The notes beneath the pieces are model-generated. The model made no database searches. It was given only the letters and a program-made list of their open reading frames with translations, and had not been told where the DNA came from. This document shows positions 11,111 through 22,990 of a stretch of 64,000 bases of DNA, in pieces. Both the position numbers and the translations under genes were made by a program. The DNA comes from Zygaena filipendulae. Taxonomy: Eukaryota; Arthropoda; Insecta; Lepidoptera; Zygaenidae. Position 1 is the stretch's first letter. Each line of letters opens with the position of its first letter. The stretch is taken from the NCBI GenBank assembly GCA_907165275.2, contig OU015672.1, positions 8,476,501 through 8,540,500 of the forward strand, read 5' to 3'.

Positions 11111-13297
11111 ATAATATCCAATTGTTCTAGTAAAATAGTGCTTTTAAAGTAGGATGTGCTTTTTAAAAACTAACGTTTAACACATTGCTTGAAAATTAGA
11201 AGGATATAAATGGATGTCCAAAAATAATATGGTAATGATTAACTAGCTATAGATACATGGATGCAAGACATAACAAGATGATTCTTTGTATGGAACAGGG
11301 AAAAGGCTTCAAAGAAGTTCCATCGACAAATAACAATGTTTAACATAAATCTACACAATGTTTTCGTTGCATTGATATTCGAAGAAATTTCACAGCAGTG
11401 ACAAACCGATCGGTATTGGACTTTGAATGATGACGTGTGATGCATCAAGGTATGCTCCTAGAAACAGGTTTAATTTAAAGATTGATTAATTGATTTTGTA
11501 ACTATCTCTCGCAAGTTACAACTAAATACTTTAAAGAGCTGCTAATTAGTCTAGACTTTGAGCATATAATTTGTGGTCGACGTCGACGATTACTTCTGCA
11601 GTAGTAATATGAAGCTTTTTTTTTCTAATTAACTTTTATTCCTATTTCAATAGACAACAATAATTTTTTTGCACTTTTTACTCAAATGTAGGTACGCAGT
11701 AGGACCACTGCGTGCAATGGCTTAATTATTTACAAAACTATGTATTAGAAGGGAAATATATCTTAGAGATAGATTTGTTTATTATGCAGAGAGGTAGGTA
11801 TAATTAATTTGTGTAATGCCTTGCAGTATCCTCTTCCAGTTAACCTTCGGGTAAACAGAGAGATAGAGGATGGGGTGTGCAACCTACGAAAATGGCATGC
11901 CAAATTACCAAGTTTGGAAGTACAAGCCAGTCAGAATTAAAGTGACCTAACTCAAAAATTGCAAGTTGAAATGAGTAAGAAAGTTTTTTTCACAATTACA
12001 TACATAAGTGAATACTCGTAGCGCGATCGGCGAATGTGACCGATAGGCTGTATATTTGTTACTTACAATGGAATTTTGAGTTAGATCACTTTAATTCTGA
12101 AGGTACGATATGGGTAAAAACCATTTTCAAACGTTTTGCTCATTTTTACATCTCTCCAGTGTTAATCGAAACAGAGATTTTAGTTATAAACTCGTAAAAA
12201 GACTTTATAATCAATTAGAATAAACTGCAACTTATAAAGGTCGCACAGAGAGATATAAAATTTCAAAAATATCAGCACCGAAATACTATAAACTATCAGA
12301 TTTACAGGTGTATGTCCTTGGCTATGTTTACAATTCACTTATTTACAAAGCAGAAACGCTTAAGATATGCGCATAAAATAACCGGTGTTTTTGAACGAAA
12401 TACGCTACACCATCTTGTATTAACGTTGACATTCGTATCGAGACTTTATCTATGTAAAACACGTGAAAAAGAAAATATTATAAAAAAATAAAATAATCTT
12501 TAATCGGGACCGCTCACGATACTAAAAAGGGAGATAGAAACATTTTTTTTTTCAGTTTTAACGCTGTTTTTGTGTTGTTGTCCAAGATTAAAAATGATAA
12601 AGCTTAAAACATTTTAAATGTTATCAAGAGGTCGTTGTATTGTGCGTAGTAATTACAGGTAATTAAGCGATAAGAATACTGACGTCTTACTTCTCAGCTT
12701 AATGTTTTTACTTATTTAGATTAGATAAAAAAAAAGAGAGAACTACGTAAAAAAAAAAAAACAAGAAATTAATATAAAATTTATTGTATTTGTAGGAAAC
12801 AAAACATACAGTCTCAATAATAGTGTCGTGTCAGAAAGAAAAGTCGAAGATGATAATTGTTTTTGGGTAGGAGGTAAAAATACACCTGCATTAACAATGT
12901 AAAGTGTGGTCGATGACTTGAGTCTTGAGTAGTATAGTGTTGGTCTCGTTCCAAAACACGCCCGACGCGCGTGGTGCGCGCGCTGCGTGGGCAAACGAGT
13001 GTCTGAACGATGTACCAAGTCGACCTTACCTAATGCATATCTTTCTTTTGAGTGTTTTAAGCAGTATTTTTCCATATACATTGCAGACTGCAGTTTTTCG
13101 CCCATAATCTGGCCGTACCAATACTTTTATTATAATTTGTCACAAAAGGTTAAAATTAAACAGACCACAACGAGACATTTTCAAAAGATGTTTCGGTTGT
13201 TGAATATCCGATCGTTCGTTGAACATCATGAAATAATACGCAATTTAATTTTGTAATTTTTCTTTGTAAAATTTCTGGTTACCTTTAAAAAACTAGT

Positions 13298-13598
13298 AGG
13301 CTTGTTTCCAGGGTATGAAAATCAAAATTATATTTAGTCCGTCTTGTAGATTAATAAAAAATAATAGACTCGTATTTTTTACTTTTTCAAATTATTGAAA
13401 AAAAATTCTAAGATAAAACGCGTTAAAGTTTAGGAGTGGGGGTCCTTGATGTCATAACGTGCTATAAAGTGTAGCACGGTGTGGCGTCACGCGACTTTTC
13501 AACTTAATCTATTTCCATTATCTTTTGATTATGTAAAAAAATAAAATAAAAACTATAAATCTACAAGACTGACTAAAAATTTAAAGGTTGACAAGCCC
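13298..13598. mobile_element. CRE-motif MITE, copy with GGCTTGT ends
   Basis: It starts AGGCTTGTTTCCAGGGTATGAAAATC and ends GTTGACAAGCC. Interior TTTAGTCCGTCTTGTAGATTAATAAAAAA and GGCGTCACGCGAC blocks identify the family. Its ends differ slightly from copies 1 and 2, so it belongs to a subfamily. Confidence 0.75.
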
Positions 13599-14397
13599 AT
13601 TGTCATAATTACTATAACAGAATTAACTCAGAGAAGCTTCGCTTCGGGAACGATAACTTTTATGATAAGGGTGTCAAGAGCACCACAAATATTTATTTAC
13701 GAAACCTCTCATATCTTCGGTAGCATATTTGGGTGTTTTCTTACAGTTATAGTTAACAGATATACTTATAATGTTAATATACCTACTTTAATAAGTAAGG
13801 TCAAGTCCGATTACAATACTTTTTGTATTAAGTAACAATTGAATTTCAATTCTAATATAGAAAGGAATTGAGTTCGTTATTGAATCACCTCAAGATAATA
13901 TAATATAATAATTTTGTAATATGATTATACTTAAGAATATAATATAATACATAATTTCCAAATAATTAGTGGCTGTTTTGAAATCAAAGTATTTTTAGTT
14001 AGTTTAGTTTAGTTTTATAGTTTTGATTTCAATAAGAATTTATAATAATTAACTCAAAATCTTTGTCCTCCAAATAATCAGAGAAATTCGCAGCGTTTTG
14101 CGTTCTTGACGGGTTTGTCAGTTAGCACAGAGGTGAAAGGACGGTACACTACAAGGCGTTGATCTGGGCCCATTTAGTTTGTAAGCGATATAAGCAGCCT
14201 TTAAGGTAGCGTGGCCTGGTAGAGATCGCTTATTAGTGATAAATTTGACTATTAACCCCGTATCTATTTATTTATCATAAGTTTGTGTAAAAATTAATTG
14301 AATAGTTTAATTTTTTGTTGAGGATAGTTAATAACTTCATACGACGTGTTCTGGTTTCAAAAAATCTTAATAAGTTTGAAGTTTGGTACAAGTAGGT

Positions 14398-14428
14398 ACC
14401 TACCTATACCTACCTACCTACCTACCTA
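14398..14428. repeat. TACC/TACCTA microsatellite
   Basis: A short run of TACCTA and CTAC units. TACCTACC tracts recur throughout the window (for example at 23700-23720 and 43960) and look like generic lepidopteran low-complexity sequence. Confidence 0.7.
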
Positions 14429-14454
14429 AGGAGTAAAAATTTTTTATTTATTTA

Positions 14455-14570
14455 TTTATTTAAACTTTTTTTGCACATTATGGTACAAAAGGCGGACTTA
14501 ATGCCACTGTGGCATTCTCTGCCAGTCAACCTTCAAGATCTGCAGAAAGTGTGTTTGGTGGTGCTTGTAA
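14455..14570. repeat. Interspersed repeat, probable retrotransposon 3' piece
   Basis: It contains GCGGACTTAATGCC..GGCATTCTCTGCCAGTCAACC preceded by a TTTATTTATTTAT tract. A diverged relative is seen at about 11690-11860. The simple-sequence edge and recurring sequence suggest the 3' end of a non-LTR element. There is no coding region. Confidence 0.45.
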
Positions 14571-15480
14571 GTTCTTGATAATTAGATAATAGATACACAA
14601 TAAACAAACTAAAACATAAACTAACCATACAAAATACTTACATATAATACGTAGGTAAGTAATTCAATAATATGCTTAATACACAAACCAAAACAAAAAC
14701 AAACAAAAATAACATTAAGACACATAAATGCATGCAAGCAAATGCATGCAAATGCACAAAAATTTCGAAACTAAAAGTACATAATCTATCATTCGTATAT
14801 CTGAAAATACCTATAACTATTATTTTCGTGCGTAACTTGACCACTTTGTTATTTCAAATAAGTGAAATAATCATAAAATAAGTATGGCCTAGTTTAAACT
14901 GGAGCCATCAACACGTGTTGGTAGGTTTGTGTTCGCGTAAACAAATAAGTTAATTTAACTATTTCATACTTGTGGTAATAATCGACTTTAAAAAAAAAAC
15001 AGTTTACAAAAAATTGTTTAATCTACGTTTATAGAACATTATGGACATTTTCTTATTCACAATTTTATTTTAAAACTAAAATCTATTTATAGAAGAAACG
15101 TAGGTAGTGTTTAATTCATAAATTTTTTGATAAATAGTTTAAAATATACATTGCTCCAAAACTCAATTATCTCCAGGCTCAAGGGGAGAGGTCAACCAAA
15201 TGTCAATGTGCATGAGTCCTTGCAGTTATCAGAGGTCGCTTGCATTGAAACTGAGCCCAAGGTCAGCTTATCAACAAGGTCGGACTGTGTAGTTACAGAT
15301 TAGTAGAATTCGGGAATCGGAGAGCACAGAATACAAAAGCAGAGTGAATTCAGTTTTCGATTTGGCTTTCTAGTGGAACCGGAAAGTGCGGAAAATTGTT
15401 TAAAACCTTTTGGGCGGTCGACTTATCATGGAAACTATTTACTTGTACATTTATTTGTCACGGAAGACATAGGAGAAAAA

Positions 15481-15507
15481 ATGAGAAGCTCAGATATTGT
15501 CGAAAGG
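15481..15507 (+). other. Possible short coding start with splice donor
   Basis: A purine-rich leader is followed by ATGAGAAGCTCAGATATTG and a GGTACCT donor-like site. A longer frame runs through to about 15735 but has no recognisable domain and its apparent start is not an ATG. I do not recognise it. It is listed only as a weak first-exon candidate. Confidence 0.12.
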
Positions 15508-15860
15508 TACCTATACATATGTAACCTTTTGACTCGAACGGAACTCGATGTTTTCGAACGTCTGTTTTCGAGTTTTGCAATCAACAAACAGATATTGAGG
15601 TTACGGAATATTTCTGCAGGTCGGTGTATGTTCGCTGTGTTATTGCTATTTTCGGCTGTTTATACAAATATCACCATGAGTTTATTTAAAAGTTATAATA
15701 TCCAGGATAATATGGCTGCTTCTCTCAGGGTATAGGTAGGTAGGTACCTAAAGTATTTAGTTGGCTTGTCCGAAGGTCGTGAGTTTGACTTTTATTAGGA
15801 CGCTTGTTTTTTATTTTATTTAGATGTGTAAATGCTTCCAAAGTTTACAAATTCGATATA

Positions 15861-16106
15861 CTAGCTGTGCTCCGCGGTTTCACTCGCGTGAGTTTTGGAA
15901 TTCCCGCAGAAACTCCAGTGAAAGTCCCGTCTAATCGTTCCAACCGTTTCGGTGGTTAGCTGTTCCCTGCGTATAGATCCCGCGGGAATTCCGGGATAAA
16001 AAGTATCCTATGTCCTTCTCTGTGATGTGTTTGGTGATCAGTTGAGCCGTTAAAACGTAAAAGCGTAACAGACAGACTTACTTTCGCATTTATAATATTA
16101 GTATAG
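15861..16106 (+). repeat. SINE-like interspersed repeat, nearly complete copy
   Basis: This is the clearest copy of the dominant repeat: CTAGCTGTGCTCCGCGG start, GGAATTCCGGGATAAAA block, TATCCTATGTCCTTCTC block, GTTGAGCCGTTAA and GCGTAACAGACAGACTTAC blocks, and an end in TATAATATTAGTATAG. It has no coding capacity. At least a dozen fragments in both orientations occur in the window. The class (SINE or Helitron-like) is not settled from sequence alone. Confidence 0.75.
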
Positions 16107-16414
16107 GGATGATCATGCAATGGCTCCTATCAACAATCAATCAATTGCGTCACAATAAAAACCTAGATCCGGTTCATTCTTTGTTTTAAGATAGACTTTA
16201 TCTAATCTTCTTAAAACTTATAAGTTGGATTTACGTCATATTACATTGTAAAAATTATTAAAACGATTAAATTATCATTGAATAATTAGTTGGCAACAGC
16301 AGGGCAATTATGTAACTTTTGTTGCTATCATATTTCAGTTTTAATCAGAAAAATAGCGATTTTGTGATTAATTAATCGTATATAAAAGAAAGTCGTGTTA
16401 GTTACACTATTTAT

Positions 16415-16672
16415 AACTCAAGAACGGCTGAACCGATTTGGCTGAAAATTGGTGGGGAGGTAGCTTAGAACCAGGAAACGGATATAGGATACTTTTTATC
16501 CCGAAATTCCCTCAGGAACTCCGAAATTATCGTCGGTGAAATCTCATGAAATTTTGCATACTTAAGTACACATTGTCAGGGGTACAGAGGACATAGGGTA
16601 GGTACTTTGCATTCCGGAATTCCTGCGGGATCTCCGAAATTTCTGCGGGTGAAACCGCGGGGAACAGCTAGT
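16415..16672 (+). repeat. SINE-like repeat, diverged copy
   Basis: It has a TATAACTCAAGAACGGCTGAACCG start, a TATAGGATACTTTTTATCCC block, a second TACAGAGGACATAGGGTA block and an end in CCGCGGGGAACAGCTAGTA. Two partial units appear fused. It is non-coding. Confidence 0.6.
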
Positions 16673-17339
16673 AATACATACTTAGGCAGCTTCAACTTTT
16701 GAAGTATGTTTATTGCGGTTGATTGCTAGATATTGTGGGTGCAAAAACGTGCATATTGTAATCGCAAAACCGCCATGTTTTTGATTGCTACCGAATAATG
16801 ATAGAAACAAAAGTTACATAGTAGACCCTCAGAAAAAAGATGAAGCGATAAATATATAGCAACTAAAATAGTTTTACTGAAAGACGGACAGTTTAATACT
16901 TAGAGTAGGTACAAAAATCTATTCCAACAAGTCCTTATAACTATTGCAATTTTTTAAAAACCGTTTAGTACAAACTTTTGTGGTTCATGTTTTAGCCTCT
17001 CAAATACTTATCACCAAAAACAAGTTGTTGCTATAAGCGCACGTTGATAACGTGCGTTTGAGGCTATCTAAGTTCAAACAGTACATTACACCATTTTACA
17101 CTCGCTATCTTCCCTCACGACACCACGGCTAGTACTGCACTGCACTTCACGATTATTATCGAGTATCGCTATGATGTCATCCCGATCGTCATTTTGTAAC
17201 CTGTCAGTTCTTGCAATTACATGTTTCAATTTGCTACTATTATTTATCGACCCGACGACGACTTATTAAAATGACTGATCCTATAGTCTACGTATTTCAT
17301 TGTTAGACTTGGATTAGAAATTCCATCTACAGATACATC

Positions 17340-17573
17340 ATGGAATTCAATATTTATGTCCTATATGCTTTGTCTTGTTTGTTTGCAAATATTTCAGACA
17401 TCGACGGGGGACGAGATACAGAAGAAAAACGAGGTATTGATGAGATATTTAAAAATAAATGCAAATGTTTTGACCAATTAGGTATCTTACTGCCATTGAT
17501 CGTGAAGACAAAACTGACTTCTTGTACAAAGCAGAGAAGAACAGGCAAGTATGCGGACAGCATCTGGATCTAA
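17340..17573 (+). CDS. Candidate small secreted protein, unrecognised
   Basis: An ATG-started frame of 77 codons. The first 16-20 residues are hydrophobic enough for a signal peptide (core YVLYALSCLFANI), followed by a charged stretch (GGRDTEEKRG) and three cysteines in KCKC..SC spacing. A possible donor (CAA|GTATGC) lies shortly before the stop, so this could instead be a first exon. No family is recognised, no promoter element was identified, and it sits among MITEs, so it may be a chance frame. Confidence 0.2.
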   Translation: MEFNIYVLYALSCLFANISDIDGGRDTEEKRGIDEIFKNKCKCFDQLGILLPLIVKTKLTSCTKQRRTGKYADSIWI

Positions 17574-17627
17574 ATTTCCCAGAGAGTCTCTAGGGAAGTC
17601 TCAGAATTGGATATTCTGCAAGCAATA

Positions 17628-17952
17628 GGGATGTGGACTACTTTTGAAAATCAAAATTCTAATTAGTCCGTCAGTTAGAAAATAAAAAAACAATAGACAC
17701 GTATTTTTTGCTTTTTCAAATAAATTAAAATATATAGAGATGAAGCGCATTAAAGTTTAGGGTGAGGGGGTCGTGACGTCACTAACCGCTAAAACCGCCA
17801 TACAAACTGTCGGAATAGTGACGTCACCCGAAAATTCAACTCAATATATCGCTGTTGCTTTTTGATTACGTAAAAAAAGAAAAAATACGTGTCCAATATT
17901 TTTCAATAATCTACAAGACGGACTAAAAAATAAAAATTAGTCCACATGGCCC
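17628..17952. mobile_element. CRE-motif MITE, subfamily with GGGATGTGGACTA end
   Basis: It starts GGGATGTGGACTACTTTTGAAAATC and ends TTAGTCCACATGGCCC. It carries GTCGTGACGTCACTAACCG and a second GTGACGTCACCCG. It matches the copy at 20452-20776 in opposite orientation. Confidence 0.82.
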
Positions 17953-18464
17953 ATTGTGATACTGACTAGGTATTGCTCGTAGTGTTACTATTAGGCCTTA
18001 CGGAGGTGATATGAAGGTGGAAATAGTGATTGTAATGTCTGCCAGCTGATTATATACCTACCTTCGGTTTCCTAGTCGGATTCGAAGTGGAATCCAATGT
18101 TGGTTACATCAAGGTTAACGTTTGGTGACTTTAATGCAACTAAAGGATACCTACCTCAATTTTAACCAAGGTTCTTAGCACGCGGTTGCTCGTGGCTAAA
18201 GTCACGTAACTAAGTAGGTACATAATTCTTATAATAAATCTTAATTAATTTTTTTTAGCGATGACCTCTTAACGGATCTGTGCTAACTGCTAAGTATTAT
18301 ACGATATCGATTGGCATGTTTATAACAATATTTAAAATTATTCTGACCTTTTATTACTCACGTTGGTAATCTACTCAAAACTGTTCAAGGGAAAATAAAT
18401 CTGATTGTAAGTTAAGGAGAAACTGACACAAATTATTAAAACTACAAACATCTTAGTAATTTAA

Positions 18465-19775
18465 CCCTGGAAAGATAATCTGCGTAAAATTGACGCATAT
18501 GCGTTCGAAATATTGCTCTCTCGTTTTTAATTTTGCGAATCTGCTGCTGTGCTTTTAGGACATCTCTCACGTTGTTTAGACCTTTCGTGAGGCGCATGTC
18601 TCACTGACGTAAGTATCATCAATTTGGAAATATAACTACCACGTGAGTCAAAATGACGCATGATTATCTTTTAAGTGATTTTTGAGATTTTTACCTAAAT
18701 AGACATTCATGCTGTTTTTTTATCTGATGATACTTGTTACTTTATTTTATGTATTATTTGTATATTTTCGTAATATCCTGATAAAATAACGCGATAATGG
18801 ACAGTAGAATTTTGGGAAAAGATCGAATCCTGAGCGTTTTTTTAGAGCGTGATGACGAGGCCGTCTGTGAGGACATGAGAGTGAAGACGACGTGCAAAAT
18901 GACTTCGAAGAAGGTTTTATGACTAAGGAGAGAAAAGACAAGGCGACGTCCAGCAGAAACGAACCCTTACACGAAGAAATGATTCAACAACTGGCTTCTT
19001 CCTCGGCTTCTCATCGAATACTAAACTTGCCAAAGCGGACTGTTAGAGGCAAGGATTGCTGGTCGACTTTGAAGGTCACAAGACGTAGCAGAGTATCAGC
19101 ACTGAATATTGTTAGATTTCAAAGGAGTCATCTATATGATCCTCTCAAGATTCAATTTTTTTTACTGATGAAATAATATCTATCAAAATTGTAAGTTGGA
19201 CAAATACCGAGATATCGTTGGAACTGAAATCTATGATCTTTGCTACATTTCGTGACAAGAATGAATAAATCCGTGCTTTGTTTGGCATCCTGATGATGAC
19301 AGCAGTGAGGAAAAAATACTACAGAAAGCAAATACATCGTGAAAATGCAAAAAAATCTATTTGCCGACAACATAATATACCTGGATATGGATGAAAGTTG
19401 TATCTGACTTATCTGAATATAACTGTATGTTCCTATCATATTATGATATATATAATGTCTTTATTACTGAGTTAATAACTTAAAATGACTGATTATTAGA
19501 AAAAAAAATGTTATTTATGATAAAAGAAAAAATATTCCAAATTTTTGTTGATTTTTGAAGACGTTTTATGGTTAGGCCTTGTTTTTATATAATAAATATA
19601 TATAATTATAATAATTATGGTATTTATTATTTTATCAGAGTGTAAAAAAATAATACTGGTAAAGTTTATTTAAATCAATAAATAAAAAATCACATTACAA
19701 CTACTTAAAACTTATGCGTCAATTTTACGCATGATTATCTTCTACGTACAACAAAATATGATTATCTTTCTAGGG
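18465..19775 (+). mobile_element. Internally deleted piggyBac element close to the looper-moth type
   Basis: It is flanked by TTAA on both sides (18461-18464 and 19776-19779), the piggyBac target signature. The left terminus CCCTGGAAAGATAATC and right terminus GATTATCTTTCTAGGG are inverted, followed inside by TGCGTAAAATTGACGCAT and a subterminal ATGACGCATGATTATC, the arrangement known for Trichoplusia piggyBac. At 1311 bp it is about half the full length (about 2.5 kb, from knowledge of the family). Coding remains occupy roughly 18797-19340. Frameshifts, stops and loss of the catalytic and C-terminal parts make it non-autonomous. Confidence 0.92.
18892..19176 (+). pseudogene. piggyBac transposase remnant
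   Basis: This frame keeps the conserved N-terminal block of piggyBac-family transposases, including a RRSRVSALNIVR segment, and is followed in another frame (about 19160-19300) by pieces resembling the start of the DDE domain. The original start codon lies upstream near 18797 in a different frame, so at least two frameshifts separate the pieces. The catalytic aspartates and the C-terminal cysteine-rich domain are absent. It cannot encode an active enzyme, but the termini could in principle be mobilised by one supplied elsewhere. Confidence 0.85.
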
Positions 19776-19910
19776 TTAAAATTTCTGTTACGATGTTGAT
19801 AAATGTTAAGGGATTTACGAACCCTTCAGAATAAAAACAAAGGCATTCTTAGAGAAAATGGAAAAGATAATCGCTTTATTGAAATAAGGGTTTTTTATGG
19901 GACAATAACG

Positions 19911-20143
19911 GCCGCACTCAGAGTCGACTTTAATGATTACTTAGTTAAGTATAGATTTTTAAAACAAAACCGCCGCAATCAGAGACGTTCAGTAAATTAA
20001 TGTTAATTGGCATTTAATGAGATGCAACTTAATTGGTTGAATGCCAATTAACATTAATTTATTAAACTTGTTTGATTGCGGCAGTTTTGTTTCAAAAATC
20101 TATACTTAACTAAGTAATCATTAAAGTCGACTCTGAGTGCGGC
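19911..20143. mobile_element. Foldback MITE with arms of about 100 bp
   Basis: The left arm beginning GCCGCACTCAGAGTCGAC and continuing through TTTAATGATTACTTAG is repeated inverted on the right, ending GTCGACTCTGAGTGCGGC, with TTAATGTTAATTGGCATT and its complement near the centre. The palindrome covers nearly the whole element. It is non-coding and lies 135 bp beyond the piggyBac copy. Confidence 0.82.
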
Positions 20144-20451
20144 GGTAAGTTACGTTCTATGTCTTGTGTTACCTAACTTTGGATAGGATCAAGCAAGATG
20201 CAAGAAACGTTGTTTTGTTTATTTAACATCGCCAGTGAAAGTTTATGCAAAGGAAATGCGTTCGACCGCGCTCCTATCAAAGTTCACCGGCATTTTGGTG
20301 GATAGGACTTTGTAAATATTCAACGCGTAGCAGTCTTCTGTAAATCCAATTATTTATTCTATCATGGACGTAGACAATTTTGTTTACCAAAATATTCTGG
20401 TCCATACTTGGTGTATGTGCTAATCATTAGCATTACTGATCGCAAACAATA

Positions 20452-20776
20452 GGCATGTTGACTAATTTTTATTTTTTAGTCCGTCTTGTAGATTATTAAA
20501 AAATATTGGACACGTATTTTTTCTTTTTTTACGTAATCAAAAAATAACGGCGATATATTGAGTTGAAATTCCGCGTGAAGTCACTATTCTGACATTTTGT
20601 ATGGCGGTTTTAGCGGTTAGTGACGTCACGACCCCCTCACCCTAAACTTTAATGCGCTTTATCTCTGTATATTTTAATTTATTTATAAAAGAAAAAAAAT
20701 ACGTGTCTATTGTTTTTTTATTTTCTAACTGACGGACTAATTAGAATTTTGATTTTAAAAAGTAGTCAACATCCCT
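20452..20776. mobile_element. CRE-motif MITE, inverted GGGATGT subfamily copy
   Basis: It starts GGCATGTTGACTAATTTTTA and ends AGTAGTCAACATCCCT, the reverse complement layout of 17628-17952. It contains TTAGTGACGTCACGACCCCC. It is non-coding. Confidence 0.82.
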
Positions 20777-22779
20777 ATTAATGTAGGTTATAAATGTTAT
20801 TGTATAACCATCTAATACCTACCTAATTTTATTTAGATCCAACTTTACACTACAGAATGACGTTAAAATTTCAAATTCAACGAAAAATAAAAAGAAACCA
20901 AATTCTGAACCAATAAGTTTTCACCCGTGCAAAAAGTATCATCAAAATCATGGCCAACTCTTCACTATAAGTAGTGTAAAGCATTTGCATTACATGCTCA
21001 ATGATGATTGATGACCACTTTCGCAGTGACTGGAATAAGGCCCAACCCATTTCTCTTTTGTGGAAAACATTTTCGCATTTGGTAAGTTTTGTTAAAAAAT
21101 AGTTTCCTCAGCCGCACGTGACATCATTCATAAAATTGTTAGTCTTTTAAGAAAGACAATAAAGACACCATAGTTATATCTAATAAATTAACTTTACAAC
21201 CACGGTAATCTAATTGAATACAATGGAAGGCGCGCCATATTGAGGATACGGCTCGGTCCAAACAATGGCCAGCCCAATAACAAACTGAGGTCGGAACTTT
21301 GTACTCATAGCGTCATCATTCAGTGTACAAAGTCCAAATACCAATTTGATGGGTTTCTAATAGGTGTTAACATTCAGCAGCTGTACAATGACCAAAAACA
21401 ATTTGTCTTTTTTTCAATGTGATATATTATATGCTATTGTTATGTTAGCCAAATTAGCGTTTGCGCAATTATAATTAAGAAAATTTGAAGCCAACGGTTT
21501 TGAAATTTGATCTTGCTGTTCCATAATGCCGCAGCAACTCAATATGCCATTATCTTGCGCAACAATATAGGAAGGTGTTGCTTATTTTACATTATAAAAA
21601 AGCAATTTCTTTTTTTTCTATCAAATACATTTAATATATAGCAACTTAGTTTTCTGTATTTTGTGCAACATTGAGATTTGTTAGCTTAACAAATTTTTGA
21701 TGATGCAGTTAAACTTTTTTTTAATATCAACGCGTAATTTGAATTTGTTCGGTCTAGTTTTTTCTGTAGGACTTTCGCATTTATTGCATTTAGCCAGTTT
21801 CAAGAAAAATAAATATATTTATATTAGCATCTTTGTACCTACAGTTTTCAATTAACAATTTATGTTGCTAAAGATTGCGAAATCTTTCTCGGAGCTTTAG
21901 GCCGAGAACGAAGACATCAGCTCGAAACATCATATATCTTCAAATACAAGCACCGCTGCTGCTACGAAACTTATTGTCTTGCATCGTAAGACACAACAAA
22001 ATCCGGATTTATCATTTTTCATCGATACAAAAATTTTTGAACCGCCATCTTCGATTCCCTCGAAAAGACCTTGTTTTGTCTTATTATGTTTATATTGTAG
22101 GTTACAAACAAGCTTTTTGCAGTGACAATGTTGCAATTAGGCAAGTACCAGGCATTCAGTAATGGCCAGTAAAATAGCAAGCAGATCCCATTAGCCTCTT
22201 TACGCATATGAAGTCATGACTAACAGACGGTGCGTAGCACGTGGATTATATTGAGTTAAATATAGCCGCTATGGATCGGACTTTGGACCCTCTCACGCGT
22301 GTGGACGTGATCGTTATGTTACCATTCGGGAATATCGACCTTAAGTCACGATGTCACTGAACAAATTTGAACAAACGTCGAAACTGTAGATTTCGCATGA
22401 GCGTTTTTGACTGGGAAACCAGTTTTGTAGGCACTTTGCTAAGTCATATAATACTACTGCGAATTTAGTGTTCTCTAAAGTTTATATGCAAATTTTAGAA
22501 ACCAGAACTACACTAAGTAGGTCTCCAAAACTAGGTACTTTGAACAGTAGAGGATAAACCTACAAAGTAGAAACGTTCAAAACAAGGCTTAAGCAGTAAA
22601 CGTGTTTGATGGTGGAGCAATGCTTTCTTCTAACACAAAATTATTGTCATCTAGAGATCTTTTTCATCTGGAATTCCCGCTCTTAACCCATTGCCTATCC
22701 TGCTTTTTTTTCTTCCAATTTCCAAATTTAACATCGGTTAAATTTGGAAAGTGGTCCTTCTTTTACTCCAAATAAAACA

Positions 22780-22990
22780 AGGTATAGAGCGTAACGTGCG
22801 ACGTTTCACGTCTTTGTCGCCGCCCGCTCTCGCGAGTCGCGTCCGCGAGCCGGTATCACGCCGGGCGCACGTGTCGAGGCAAGGAGAGTTTGTTCACAGC
22901 TGTTCGGCAGTTGGACTTTGGACCCGCCGCTTTACAATCACCGAGTCGCGGCCCGCGGCAAACGCGTGAATAACCGCCTCGCACCTATGC
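22780..22990. promoter_or_regulatory. GC-rich island of unknown role
   Basis: A stretch of about 200 bp with many CG dinucleotides (CGCCGCCCGCTCTCGCGAG, CCGAGTCGCGGCCCGCGGC) in otherwise AT-rich sequence. A frame of 72 codons crosses it without recognisable features. It could be an alternative promoter or non-coding first exon. The sequence alone does not decide. Confidence 0.25.

Noticed and set aside
12743..13105. 120-codon minus-strand frame
   Set aside because: Low-complexity Phe/Ser/Thr runs, overlapping frames on the plus strand and no splice or promoter support.
14398..14428. CRISPR-like or telomeric repeat array
   Set aside because: The TACCTA runs are short, irregular and without spacers; they are ordinary low-complexity DNA.
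15373..15735. 120-codon plus-strand frame as a full gene
   Set aside because: Its first codon is GTG, there is no domain, and only the short ATG-started part at 15481 is at all plausible as an exon.
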